A stretch of 64,000 nucleotides of DNA. Origin: Gandjariella thermophila. Lineage in GTDB: Bacteria > Actinomycetota > Actinomycetes > Mycobacteriales > Pseudonocardiaceae. The notes beneath the pieces are model-generated. The model was not told the DNA's origin and ran no database searches. It saw only the letters and a program-made list of their open reading frames with translations. The translations under genes were made by a program, and so were the position numbers. Location: NCBI RefSeq assembly GCF_005405885.1, contig NZ_BJFL01000002.1, positions 1-64,000 of the forward strand, given 5' to 3'. Positions 6,489 through 13,929 of the stretch are shown here, piece after piece. The first letter of the stretch is position 1, and the number at the start of each line of letters is the position of its first letter.

Positions 6489-6818
6489 ATGCCCCGAAGT
6501 GAACTCGGCAGCAGCTACCCGGGATACCGGGCGCTGATGCTGGCCCTGTTCGGCCGCTCTGGTCGGCCACCCGCGTGGCGTGCCCGCGCGGCCTGCCGGG
6601 ATGAGGACCCGGCGGTTTTCGATGACCCGGACCGCACCGACGACGCCCTGGCCGTGTGCGCCGGCTGCCCCGTGGTCGAGGAATGCCGCACGGATCAACT
6701 CGCCTGGGAGCGGCAGTCCGGGGTCCGCCGCTTCCACCCCTCCGGCGTCGTTGGCGGCCTGACCGGCACCGAACGCCACCGCATCCACTACCCGCCCAAG
6801 AAGAAGGAGGTGGCCTGA
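6489..6818 (+). CDS. WhiB-like iron-sulfur transcription factor
   Basis: The 109-residue protein has the four cluster cysteines Cys36, Cys57, Cys60 and Cys66 (CAGCPVVEEC) and the turn SGVVGGLTGTER that follows them in all Wbl proteins. A short basic end (PPKKKEVA) replaces the usual AT-hook-like tail. Wbl proteins hold a 4Fe-4S cluster and regulate by binding sigma factors such as SigA. Being on the element, it may control transfer or host development genes. GGGAGGTCTTTGTC precedes the ATG, and its stop overlaps the next start (TGATG). Confidence 0.88.
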   Translation: MPRSELGSSYPGYRALMLALFGRSGRPPAWRARAACRDEDPAVFDDPDRTDDALAVCAGCPVVEECRTDQLAWERQSGVRRFHPSGVVGGLTGTERHRIHYPPKKKEVA

Positions 6819-7027
6819 TGCGCCCCGTCCTGCTCGTGGACACCCGCACCGCCGGCCGCGCGGTGCGGCTGTTCGTCAAGGCCCTGTTGCTCGCCGCGCT
6901 GGCGGTGTTCGTGGTCTACGTCGTCTACGGCCTGGTCGCCGCCGTCACCGCCGGCCTGGTCGCCGGCCTGCTGCTCGCGTTCGCCGTGCGGGTGGCGCGC
7001 TGGTTACTGCGCGGGGGAGGGGACTGA
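6818..7027 (+). CDS. Small two-helix membrane protein
   Basis: The ATG overlaps the stop of the WhiB-like gene. The 69-residue product is mostly hydrophobic from residue 19 to 60 (LFVKALLLAALAVFVVYVVY then GLVAAVTAGLVAGLLLAFAV), predicting two membrane helices with Arg-rich ends. An AAGAAGGAGG site lies 8 nt upstream. Position between tra and spd-like genes suggests a part in mycelial spread, which is inference. Confidence 0.6.
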   Translation: MRPVLLVDTRTAGRAVRLFVKALLLAALAVFVVYVVYGLVAAVTAGLVAGLLLAFAVRVARWLLRGGGD

Positions 7028-7028
7028 C

Positions 7029-7520
7029 GTGGACGGCTTCCAGCCGGCCCTGTTCGGCAGCGCCGCCATCCCGGCCAAGCCGGCCAAGCCAGCCGATCAA
7101 CCGGCGCGGTCGCCGCGTGGCCAGCGGGGCGGATCACCCCAGGTGGCCGCCGAGGTGTTGGCCGAGGTCAACCAGGGCCGCTACGGGGTGGTGGATGCCA
7201 CCGACCGGATCGTGGTCTTCGAAGACTGGGACCGGGTGCGCCACGCCGTCGAGGAAGACGTGATCGCCTCGCTGATGGCCGGCGGCTACGTCACGCAGAA
7301 CGGCAAGGACACCGTGGTGTGCCATCACGGCGCGATCCTCCGACCGGTGACCCCGCTGCGGCTGACCCACCGGGGCCGGCAATTGCTCTCGCGCTGGTCC
7401 GCGCTCAAACCGCTCGGCTCGACCACGCGGTGCCTGTGGTGCGGCAAGCAACCCGTGGCCGGCATGTGGCTGGGCGATCCGCTGTGCGCGGACTGCCTGG
7501 CCGGCGCACGGGTCGAGTAA
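7029..7520 (+). CDS. Zinc-ribbon AICE hypothetical protein
   Basis: A GTG at 7029 follows the preceding stop by one base. The 163-residue protein has a Pro/Ala/Lys-rich N-terminus, a middle winged-helix-like part (VVFEDWDRVRHAVEEDVIASLMAGGYV ... LRLTHRGRQLLSRW), and a C-terminal CLWCGK..PLCADCL pair of CxxC motifs that should bind zinc. This is a DNA-binding look, but the family is unnamed to me. It is in the tra operon, upstream of the DUF2637-like gene. Confidence 0.55.
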   Translation: MDGFQPALFGSAAIPAKPAKPADQPARSPRGQRGGSPQVAAEVLAEVNQGRYGVVDATDRIVVFEDWDRVRHAVEEDVIASLMAGGYVTQNGKDTVVCHHGAILRPVTPLRLTHRGRQLLSRWSALKPLGSTTRCLWCGKQPVAGMWLGDPLCADCLAGARVE

Positions 7521-7572
7521 CCACAGCCAGCGGACCGTCCACACCAAACCAACAGAAGGGAGGAATACCGCC

Positions 7573-8331
7573 GTGTCCGCACGCAACAAGGCCGCCGGGT
7601 TCGGCGGGTGGCTGGCCGGCGCGATCCCGGTGCTGGTGGCCACGGTGCTGGGTGGGATCGGCGCGGCGGCCGGCTTCACCCACACCCATGATTGGGCCGA
7701 GCACCACGGCCAGCACGGCTGGCTGGCGTGGGCGGACGCGGTGGTCATCGAGGGCATCGCCACCGTGGCCGGCTTCGAGATCCACCGCGACCACCGCGCC
7801 GGCCGGCACCCGTCGTGGCGCTCGTTCCCGGTCGTGGTCCTGGTGGTCGGCTTCGTCGTCCAGATGGCCGCCCAGGTCGCCGAAGCCGAACCCAGCCTGC
7901 CCGGCTGGCTCTTGGCCGCGATGCCCGCGCTCGGGTTCCTCACCGTGGTCAAGCTGCTCATCCGCCGGATCCCCGCCGACACGCCGGCACCGTCCACCCC
8001 GGACACCGACCACACCGACAAAGCCACCAACCGGGAAGCCCCGGCCCGGCCGGCACCTTCGGCCGCTACGGCGGCGGGCGCGTCGGCTCGGCCGGTACCT
8101 CGGACGCGGCTGCGGCTGCCGACGGAGATGCGCGAGGCGATCCACGCCACGGCCGACCAAGCCGCCCGCGACGGCCGGGAACTGACCGTCGACGACGTCC
8201 GCCAAGCCGTCCGCGTCCCGGCCGACCTGGCGGAACAGATCGTGCGAGAGATCAACCACGCCCGCAACGGGCACACCCTCACCGGCTCAACAACCCACAC
8301 TCGACAACTCTCGGAAGGACAAACCCCGTGA
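7573..8331 (+). CDS. DUF2637/Spd-like membrane protein with C-terminal DNA-binding-like tail
   Basis: The 252-residue protein has about four hydrophobic segments in its first 135 residues (AGAIPVLVATVLGGIGAAAG, AVVIEGIATVAGF, FPVVVLVVGFVVQMAAQ, LLAAMPALGFLTVVKLL). A Pro/Thr-rich linker (about 140–180) and a charged helical tail (LPTEMREAIHATADQAARDG...) follow. This is the DUF2637 architecture found in actinomycete plasmids and AICEs at the place of spread (spd) genes, which support intramycelial plasmid movement with Tra. The GTG start sits behind GGGAGGAATACC. Its stop overlaps the next start by 4 bp. Confidence 0.65.
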   Translation: MSARNKAAGFGGWLAGAIPVLVATVLGGIGAAAGFTHTHDWAEHHGQHGWLAWADAVVIEGIATVAGFEIHRDHRAGRHPSWRSFPVVVLVVGFVVQMAAQVAEAEPSLPGWLLAAMPALGFLTVVKLLIRRIPADTPAPSTPDTDHTDKATNREAPARPAPSAATAAGASARPVPRTRLRLPTEMREAIHATADQAARDGRELTVDDVRQAVRVPADLAEQIVREINHARNGHTLTGSTTHTRQLSEGQTP

Positions 8332-8612
8332 TCGCTGGGATGTACGACGGACAGATGTACGACGCGTACGGGTACGGCGAGTACCACGCCCGCCCGGACG
8401 GCAGCGTGTGGCTGCCCCGGATCAGCGACGAGGACTACACCAAGCACGAGACCCGCGTCGCCTACTACGAACCTCTCGGGGACCTGCTGCCCTGGCAACT
8501 GTGCCACCCCACCTGTGACCGGCCGGTCCGACGCAACGGCGCTCCGCTGGAGGGGCTGCGGTGGGCTGTCGCCGAGGATCTGCCACCTGATCAACCTTTC
8601 TCCGCCGCGTAA
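8328..8612 (+). CDS. Small AICE hypothetical protein
   Basis: The GTG at 8328 overlaps the stop of the preceding gene (GTGA). The 94-residue product is rich in Tyr and Asp at its N-terminus (MYDGQMYDAYGYGEYHARPD), has a WLPRI strand and a CHPTC motif, and no membrane segment. Coupled position between spd-like and rep genes is typical of uncharacterised AICE proteins. No function can be assigned. Confidence 0.55.
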   Translation: MIAGMYDGQMYDAYGYGEYHARPDGSVWLPRISDEDYTKHETRVAYYEPLGDLLPWQLCHPTCDRPVRRNGAPLEGLRWAVAEDLPPDQPFSAA

Positions 8613-8725
8613 CCGCACCACCGACGCATTCCACGGGGCATGGCCGGCATTGGCCGTGTCCCGTTCTCGCTTCCGGCCCGTGCCGGCCCTGACCCCGTCC
8701 CCTCGTCCATTTAGGAAGGAGGTCA

Positions 8726-10078
8726 GTGGTCGTGCTGACTCTGGAAGACCGCATCACCCGCCGGCTCCGCGCCAGCGACTACACCGGCTGGCGGGCCAAG
8801 GTGGAGGCCACCGGCGGCTGCCTACACCCGGTGCACCTCACCGGCCGCTACGAGCTGCAAGACCTCACCGGCGCGGCACTCACTGGCCGGTCCGGGCACA
8901 TCTTCGCCCCGTGCGGCAACCGCCGCGCCAGCGTGTGCCCGGCCTGCTCGGACCGCTACGCCGCCGACGCCTTCCACCTCGTCCGCGCCGGCCTGGCCGG
9001 CGGCACCAAGGGCGTGCCCGGCTCGGTGGCGGAGCGGCCGCGGTTCTTCGTCACCCTCACCGCCCCCTCGTTCGGCCCGGTGCACAACCGGCGCGTCTCC
9101 CGGCGAGGTCGGGTCCAGCCGTGTGCCTGTGGCGGCTACCACCACGACGCGGACCCGCGCATCGGCACCCCGCTGGACCCGGCCGGCTACGACTACACCG
9201 CGGCGGTGCTGTGGCAGGCCCACGCCGGCGAACTGTGGCACCGGTTCACCATCGCCCTGCGCCGCCAGCTCGCCCACGCCGCCGGGCTGTCCGAACGGGC
9301 CTTCCGCGAGTCCGCCCGGCTGTCTTACGCCAAGGTCGCCGAATACCAACGCCGCGGGCTGATCCACTTCCACGCGGCCATCCGCATCGACGGCCCCACC
9401 GGACCCGACACCCCGGCCCCCGCGTGGGTCACCGCCGACCTCCTCGAGCACGCCATCCGCGCCGCCGCCCGCACGGTCACCCTCACCGCCGCCCGCCCGG
9501 ACGGCGCCCCGGTCGAGCTGGTCTGGGGCGAACAGGTCGACATCCGCCGCATCCGCCCCGACCAGGCGCACCAGGTCGAGGACAAGCGCGGGGAGATCAG
9601 CGACCAACGGCTGGCCGGCTACGTCGCCAAGTACGCCACCAAGGGCACCGGCAAGACCGAAGCCGCCGACCGGCCGATCCGCTCGCAACGCGACATCGAC
9701 CACCTGGCCGTCGCCGACCACCACCGGCGAATGATCCAAACCTGCTGGGACCTCGGCGCGCTGCCGCAATACCAGCGGCTGAACCTGCGCAAGTGGGCCC
9801 ACATGCTCGGCTTCCGGGGCCACTTCCTGACCAAGTCCAAGCACTACTCGACCACCTTCAAGGCCATCCGCGAAGAACGCCGCACCTACCGGCTGCGGCA
9901 AACCCTGGACGAACTCGAAACCCAGGGCGTGGACCTCGACACCGTGGTGGTCGTCAACCACTGGCAATTCACCGGCATCGGCTACGCCGACCAGGCCGAA
10001 CGCGAACTAGCTGAAGCCATCGGCGAACGCAAACGCCAACAACGCCAACGGAAGTACGAACAGGAGGAAGCAGCATGA
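8726..10078 (+). CDS. repSA: RepSA-type rolling-circle replication initiator
   Basis: The 450-residue protein has an N-terminal zinc-knuckle-like region (CGNRRASVCPACSDRYAAD), motif I FFVTLTAPS, the HUH metal motif IHFHAAIR (His214, His216), and a catalytic tyrosine motif YVAKYATKG (Tyr299/Tyr303). These are the hallmarks of Rep from pSAM2-type elements, which nick the double-strand origin and prime rolling-circle replication of the excised circle. A strong GGAAGGAGGT is 2 nt before the GTG at 8726. GTG 8732 is better spaced and may be the true start. Its stop overlaps the xis start (ATGA). Confidence 0.9.
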   Translation: MVVLTLEDRITRRLRASDYTGWRAKVEATGGCLHPVHLTGRYELQDLTGAALTGRSGHIFAPCGNRRASVCPACSDRYAADAFHLVRAGLAGGTKGVPGSVAERPRFFVTLTAPSFGPVHNRRVSRRGRVQPCACGGYHHDADPRIGTPLDPAGYDYTAAVLWQAHAGELWHRFTIALRRQLAHAAGLSERAFRESARLSYAKVAEYQRRGLIHFHAAIRIDGPTGPDTPAPAWVTADLLEHAIRAAARTVTLTAARPDGAPVELVWGEQVDIRRIRPDQAHQVEDKRGEISDQRLAGYVAKYATKGTGKTEAADRPIRSQRDIDHLAVADHHRRMIQTCWDLGALPQYQRLNLRKWAHMLGFRGHFLTKSKHYSTTFKAIREERRTYRLRQTLDELETQGVDLDTVVVVNHWQFTGIGYADQAERELAEAIGERKRQQRQRKYEQEEAA

Positions 10079-10425
10079 CGAGCCACCACGGCAGCTCGAA
10101 TGCGTACGTGCAGCCGTACGTGCCGCAGGGCGGAGACAGCGTGGGGGAGGTGCTTCCGTTCCGCGCTCTCGCCGGCTCGCCCGGGAGGAATGGCCGGACT
10201 CAACAGGGTCGTGGCGTCGGGCCGAGGTCGAACATCTCAACGGAGCGCCTGGTCTACAAGGTGGACGAGGTGGCCCGGATGCTGGGTCTGTCGCGGGGGA
10301 TGGCCTACCAGTACGTGCGGGAGGGCGTGATTCCTGCCGAACGCATCGGCCGGCGCTGGGTGATACCGCGCCGCCGGTTCCACGCCTGGCTCGATGGGCT
10401 CTCGGCGGAGGGAGGTGGTTTCTGA
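10075..10425 (+). CDS. xis: Excisionase, MerR/HTH_17 type (Xis)
   Basis: The 116-residue protein has a disordered N-terminal half and a C-terminal winged HTH (LVYKVDEVARMLGLSRGMAY then QYVREGVIPAERIGRRWVIPRRRFHAWLD, about residues 59–109) of the type used by AICE excisionases. Xis bends DNA at the att arms so that integrase recombines attL with attR. It overlaps repSA by 4 bp and the integrase start by 1 base, the compact rep-xis-int order of pSAM2. The unusually long N-terminal tail may mean that the functional protein starts internally. Confidence 0.8.
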   Translation: MTSHHGSSNAYVQPYVPQGGDSVGEVLPFRALAGSPGRNGRTQQGRGVGPRSNISTERLVYKVDEVARMLGLSRGMAYQYVREGVIPAERIGRRWVIPRRRFHAWLDGLSAEGGGF

Positions 10426-11678
10426 TGGGCCACATCGTCCAGACCCCGGCCGGAAGCTGGCGGGCGAACTGGCGCGAACCTTCCGGCCGCCAACGGTCGA
10501 AGACGTTCAAGACCAAGCGGGAAGCGAGAGCCTTTCTCGCCCAGGTCGAGACAGCGAAGACCCGGGGTGAGTACGTCAGCCCCCACGGTGGGCGGACGCT
10601 GTTCCGGGATCACGCTGACCGGTGGATGAAGGCGCGGCGCACCGAGATCACCACGGCCGCGCGGGATGCCTCGGTGATGCGAACCCACGTGTTGCCGCAG
10701 TGGGGTGACTGGCCACTGGCCAAGATCGATGAACTGTCGGTGCAGACATGGATCACCGAGCTGGCCGGTCGGCGGTCGCAACCGGTCGTTGCGAAGTGCC
10801 TCCAGCTCACCTCGGCGGTGATGCGCTCGGCGGTCCGCAACAAGCTGATCGGCACCAACCCCTGCGAGGGCGTCACACTGCCGAAGCTGCGGAAGCGGGA
10901 CACCGACGAGCGGATCATCAGTCGGGCGGACCTGCGGGCGCGGTTACTCCCCGCTGTGCCCGAGCGGTACCGCGCTGTGGTAGCTGCGGCGGCCGGCGCG
11001 GGCCTGCGTTGGGGCGAGGTCGTCGGCCTGTGCACCGACGCGGTGGACCTCGACGCGGGCTACCTGCGCGTGGTCCGGACCGTGGTTGAGGTCGCGGGCA
11101 ACACGTCGATTAAGCCCTACCCGAAGTCCAGCGCGGGCCGGCGCACGGTCCCGCTGCCGTCCTGGGTGGTTGAGGTCATCTACGAGCACCTGACGCGGTT
11201 CCCGGTCACGGACGGCGCGCTGCTGTTCACGAACCTGGCCGGGGGAGCATTGCGGCGGACCCTCTTCCGCTCCCGGGTCTGGCGGCCGGCGCTCGTGCGA
11301 GCTGGTCTGCTCGGCCGGGTGACGGCGACCGAGGCCGACACCTGGCGAGGGGAGTGGACCGCCGAGGACGGCACCGCGGCGGCCAAGGACTTCACCAGCG
11401 AGACGGAGGCCATCAAGGTCGTTGCCCGCGAGGCGGCCGGCGGGCTGCGCTTCCATGATCTCCGCCACTCCTACGCCACCTGGCTGGTTGACGACGGTGT
11501 GCCGGTGAACATGGTCCAGCGGGTGCTCGGGCACGAACGCTCGTCCACCACGCTCGACCTCTACACCCGGCGCACCGATGACGGGGGCCGCATCCTGCGG
11601 GCACTCGGGGACGCTGACGAGGACGGCCCGGACGATGATCCCGATGAGTCAGCGGGCGGAGCGCTGACTTCTCGCTGA
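10425..11678 (+). CDS. int: Tyrosine site-specific integrase
   Basis: The 417-residue protein has an N-terminal AP2-like arm-binding region (GSWRANWREPSGRQRSKTFK), a SAM-like core-binding domain (about 62–150), and a catalytic domain with Arg195 (GLRWGEVVGL), His344-x-x-Arg347 (HDLRH), His370 (LGHERS) and nucleophile Tyr380 (LDLYTRR). The insertion around residues 300–335 between catalytic strands is common in actinomycete integrases. It recombines the 45-bp sites, the right copy lying 72 bp downstream within tRNA-Val. The ATG shares a base with the xis stop. Confidence 0.95.
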   Translation: MGHIVQTPAGSWRANWREPSGRQRSKTFKTKREARAFLAQVETAKTRGEYVSPHGGRTLFRDHADRWMKARRTEITTAARDASVMRTHVLPQWGDWPLAKIDELSVQTWITELAGRRSQPVVAKCLQLTSAVMRSAVRNKLIGTNPCEGVTLPKLRKRDTDERIISRADLRARLLPAVPERYRAVVAAAAGAGLRWGEVVGLCTDAVDLDAGYLRVVRTVVEVAGNTSIKPYPKSSAGRRTVPLPSWVVEVIYEHLTRFPVTDGALLFTNLAGGALRRTLFRSRVWRPALVRAGLLGRVTATEADTWRGEWTAEDGTAAAKDFTSETEAIKVVAREAAGGLRFHDLRHSYATWLVDDGVPVNMVQRVLGHERSSTTLDLYTRRTDDGGRILRALGDADEDGPDDDPDESAGGALTSR

Positions 11679-11681
11679 TTC
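11663..11681. repeat. Right candidate integrase/Xis arm-type site
   Basis: GCTGACTTCTCGCTGATTC overlaps the last codons and stop of int. It matches the left site at 1012–1030 in the same orientation at 15 of 19 positions, 70 bp from the right att repeat (the left one is 97 bp away). The coincidence at both ends supports an arm-site role. Confidence 0.42.
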
Positions 11682-11698
11682 TCCACGGCCCCAGACAC

Positions 11699-11752
11699 CA
11701 CGAAGGCCAGGTCGCCGGCTCCTGATCAAGCCTGTGACCTGGCCCTTTCGTG
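11699..11752. terminator. Bidirectional hairpin between int and tRNA-Val
   Basis: CACGAAGGCCAGGTC at 11699–11713 pairs with GACCTGGCCCTTTCGTG at 11736–11752 with a 2-nt bulge and a 22-nt loop. It lies between the convergent int gene and the tRNA-Val 3' end and would terminate transcription from both sides. Because it is inside the element, it replaces the tRNA operon's own terminator now at 821–852. Confidence 0.6.
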
Positions 11753-11795
11753 GTGGGCGATACTGGGATTGAACCAGTGACCTCTACCGTGTCAA
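11751..11795. repeat. attR-like 45-bp direct repeat
   Basis: This is the right copy of the 45-bp repeat shared with 870–914. It is contained in the intact tRNA-Val(GAC) gene, which the element restores on integration. Confidence 0.93.
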
Positions 11796-11825
11796 GGTAG
11801 CGCTCTCCCACTGAGCTAATCGCCC
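11751..11825 (-). tRNA. tRNA-Val(GAC)
   Basis: The minus strand folds as a complete tRNA: acceptor GGGCGAT/ATCGCCC, anticodon stem CTACC/GGTAG with loop TTGACAC giving anticodon GAC, T arm GGTTCAATCC, and an encoded CCA at 11751–11753. It is the last of three minus-strand tRNA genes and the integration target of the AICE. Confidence 0.95.
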
Positions 11826-11826
11826 G

Positions 11827-11898
11827 AGGCGGAGGCGGGAATCGAACCCGCGTACAGGGCTTTGCAGGCCCTTGCCTAAACCACTCGGCCACTCCGCC
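11827..11898 (-). tRNA. tRNA-Cys(GCA)
   Basis: The minus strand gives acceptor GGCGGAG/CTCCGCC with U discriminator, anticodon loop CTGCAAA (anticodon GCA) and T loop GGTTCGATTCC. CCA is not encoded. It is 1 nt from tRNA-Val(GAC), so the two are processed from one transcript. Confidence 0.95.
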
Positions 11899-11957
11899 GT
11901 TGCCCCAGGGGTGAGAAGTTACCCCAGGATTCCGGCCCGGGCAGAAGGGCCGCCCAG

Positions 11958-12030
11958 AGCGGACGACGGGACTCGAACCCGCGACCCTCACCTTGGCAAG
12001 GTGATGCGCTACCAACTGCGCTACGTCCGC
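11958..12030 (-). tRNA. tRNA-Gly(GCC)
   Basis: The minus strand gives acceptor GCGGACG/CGTCCGC with U discriminator, anticodon stem TCACC/GGTGA with loop TTGCCAA (anticodon GCC), and T loop GGTTCGAGTCC. CCA is not encoded. It is the first gene of the Gly-Cys-Val tRNA cluster. Confidence 0.95.
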
Positions 12031-12156
12031 GTGACCGTGGCTTCCGGCTTGGTCATCCGTTCACCCGGTGCGAGCAAGACTCTAACGGACGGCCGAAGTG
12101 GGGATCAAACCGGGGTCGCCTCACGGCATCGTGCCTGGCCAGAGGCGAGTGCGGGG

Positions 12157-12582
12157 TCAGGTGAGGTCGTTGGAGATGAGCTGGGTGAGCGCCTCGTCCA
12201 CGTTGACCCACAGGTGCTCGTTGCCGGGCACGGCGACGTCGTAGGTGCGGTCCAGGAAGTCGGCGAGCTCCTGCGCGGACGCCTCGAACATGGCGTGACC
12301 CGACGGCGAGCTGAGCTCGATGATGACCACCTCGGGGTCGTCGGTGGCCGGACGGATGCGGACATCGCCCTCTCCGGCGTCGGAGATCAGTCCGTCGGCG
12401 AGCAGGTCGCGGGCGAACACCCACTCGACCCAACCGGCACGCCCGGTGCGGAACGCCGCCACGACCGCGTAGGGGTCGCGGGTGTCGTAGCGAAGCTCGA
12501 CCTGAACCGGGACGGCTGGGGTCCGCGGTGCCAGCAGATCGAACACCGCGGTTGAGCGGAGTGTCACGTGATCATTGCGCAT
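12157..12582 (-). CDS. ssgB: SsgB-like sporulation and cell-division protein (SALP)
   Basis: The 141-residue protein fits SsgA-like proteins along its whole length: LRYDTRDPYAVVAAFRTG, WVEWVFARDLLADGL, GDVRIRP and VVIIELSSPSGHAMFEA, ending ALTQLISNDLT. SsgB-type proteins recruit FtsZ to septum sites in sporulating actinomycetes. The family is confined to morphologically complex actinobacteria, which fits the Pseudonocardiaceae inference. It is single, upstream of the tRNA cluster on the same strand. The specific paralogue (SsgB rather than another SALP) is inferred from the high conservation and lack of extensions. Confidence 0.85.
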   Translation of the reverse strand: MRNDHVTLRSTAVFDLLAPRTPAVPVQVELRYDTRDPYAVVAAFRTGRAGWVEWVFARDLLADGLISDAGEGDVRIRPATDDPEVVIIELSSPSGHAMFEASAQELADFLDRTYDVAVPGNEHLWVNVDEALTQLISNDLT

Positions 12583-13328
12583 CGTCGCTACCCTTCTGCT
12601 CCCTTCCCGGCCAGGAAACGACCGAGCTCCTCACTTGTGACGCGGATGTGGCCGAGAACGCTCGCGTTCCAGGCGGAGATCACCCGTCTGGGCCAGAAGT
12701 ACTTCGCTGGGCGACTGGCGGACTGCTCTCCGTGTCCGCCCTTTGGGGTTGCGGGGTTCTCTGGCCGGTGTCGCCGATTTGTCGTTGTCGGTGCGGCGCG
12801 TTGGCCGCGCCACTTCTTTGTTGGCTGACCGGCGTCTGATGGTCGGGGCTGACCGGCTGACGCTCTTCTTGTCAGCGGTGATGATGCCATGGTGAGGCCC
12901 ATTCGTACGTAGCTCAAACTCGGGGTGGGGCTGGAACGGGTGGTTTTGCCGGAACGGTTCCCGGGCTCGTGTGCGAACCGTGACCGGCGATATACGCGTA
13001 GTTGTTCACGTGGCCGGGTCCGGGACCGCGCCGGCGCCGACCTCGTCGATCACGCCCGGCTCACCATCAAGATCGTTTCACAGAGATGTGGATGCCAGGT
13101 GGGCGAGCGCGGCTGGGTACCACCTCGCGGCCGGACGGCGTGGCGTGGCCGGCGGGCACGAGCCGGCGGTGCACCGGGTGGTGCGCCGAGGTGCGAGGCG
13201 TTTCCGCTGGTGGACGCGGTGCGAGCGGTTCAGCGTCCGGCAGGGTGGCCCCTGTTGTCGGGGTTGTGGAGGTGATCCTGTAAGGTATGCACAGCACCGC
13301 GGGGGACGGCCCCGCGAGAGCCGAGTGC
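12583..13328. other. 746-bp intergenic region without a supported gene
   Basis: The region lies between divergent ssgB and tRNA-Val(CAC). It holds a GC hairpin near 12790–12813 and GC content lower than average around 12590–12850. Open frames here have composition and residue content unlike real genes. It likely contains the ssgB promoter and that of the tRNA (possible TTGTGG-N16-TATGCA at 13264–13291). Confidence 0.5.
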
Positions 13329-13400
13329 GGGCGATTAGCTCAGCGGGAGAGCGCTTCGTTCACACCGAAGAGGTCACTGGTTCGATCCCAGTATCGCCCA
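13329..13400 (+). tRNA. tRNA-Val(CAC)
   Basis: Acceptor GGGCGAT/ATCGCCC with A discriminator, anticodon stem CTTCG/CGAAG with loop TTCACAC (anticodon CAC), and T loop GGTTCGATCC. CCA is not encoded. Its T arm and acceptor differ by only one base from those of tRNA-Val(GAC), so it resembles the AICE target. Confidence 0.95.
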
Positions 13401-13408
13401 CTCACCGC

Positions 13409-13438
13409 ATGGCCCCGGAGGAACGCTTCCGGGGCCAT
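13409..13438 (+). terminator. Terminator of tRNA-Val(CAC)
   Basis: ATGGCCCCGGA and TCCGGGGCCAT form an 11-bp perfect stem with an 8-nt loop, 9 nt after the tRNA, followed by CGTTGT. Confidence 0.8.
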
Positions 13439-13469
13439 CGTTGTATGAACCTTCACCCGCAGCGTCTGG

Positions 13470-13485
13470 TGTGACTTTCGTCACA
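13470..13485. promoter_or_regulatory. Crp-like operator TGTGACTTTCGTCACA
   Basis: The 16-mer is a perfect match to TGTGA-N6-TCACA, the Crp-family consensus also used by actinobacterial Crp homologues. It is 445 bp upstream of the lipoprotein gene and 69 bp after the tRNA, so its target is uncertain. Confidence 0.45.
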
Positions 13486-13929
13486 TCCGCGTTTGAGCGG
13501 TCATCGATCGACGTGGCGGCGGCCGGCGGAGTCACCGTTGTGACATCTGAGGCTGGTGAGCCGTCCCGGTATCCGACTCTGCCGCGCCGGGTACGTCGCG
13601 GCAGCCGAAAGATCGGCCATTCTTCGCCGGCCGCGATCCGTTTTCGCTGCTCAACTCGGTCATTCCGCACATCGGCTTCGGTCAATTCGGGAGTTCCTCG
13701 ACGCGCACACCGGACGATTCTTCGTGCGGCGCCCGGCGGAACGTACTCCGCTGTTCTGGTGCGTCATTGATCCGTGCCGCTGAGGAATGGGCCGCACCAG
13801 ACCGTGGACTCATCGGTCGCACCGGCCCCGCATGCCTCAGATGTCACCCGAACGGGTGAGGATGTCGTGGGGCCGTCGCCGGCACGTGGCGGCGGGACAA
13901 GCAGTCGCCGAACCCGTGGGAGGAAGCCG

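Larger units (their letters stand above)
870..11795. mobile_element. Actinomycete integrative and conjugative element (AICE, pSAM2 type)
   Basis: The element is delimited by identical 45-bp repeats at 870–914 and 11751–11795 that duplicate the 3' half of tRNA-Val(GAC). It contains the diagnostic AICE set in the usual order: SCO3933-like regulator, small proteins, FtsK-like Tra, WhiB-like, Spd/DUF2637-like, RepSA rolling-circle initiator, Xis and Int. Each of xis and int overlaps the stop codon of the gene before it. Int lies against the intact tRNA, as in pSAM2. All conserved motifs inspected (Int R-H-R-H-Y, Rep HUH and Tyr, Tra Walker A/B) are present, so excision, replication and transfer are plausible. 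The cargo-like part is the minus-strand HTH/PP2C pair at the left end. Confidence 0.92.
13401..13929. other. 529-bp intergenic region with a Crp-like palindrome
   Basis: After the tRNA terminator (13409–13438) the segment has a TGTGA-N6-TCACA palindrome at 13470–13485 and no supported gene. The next gene starts at 13930, so a long 5' region or an unseen small RNA is possible. Confidence 0.4.

Noticed and set aside
7134-8621. Long open frame (495 codons) on the minus strand within the AICE
   Set aside because: It is antisense to three well-supported genes with ribosome sites and has biased, repeat-like residue content; a high-GC shadow frame.
12588-12917. 109-codon minus-strand frame upstream of ssgB
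   Set aside because: Residue composition is not protein-like and it has no recognisable family; no ribosome site of note.
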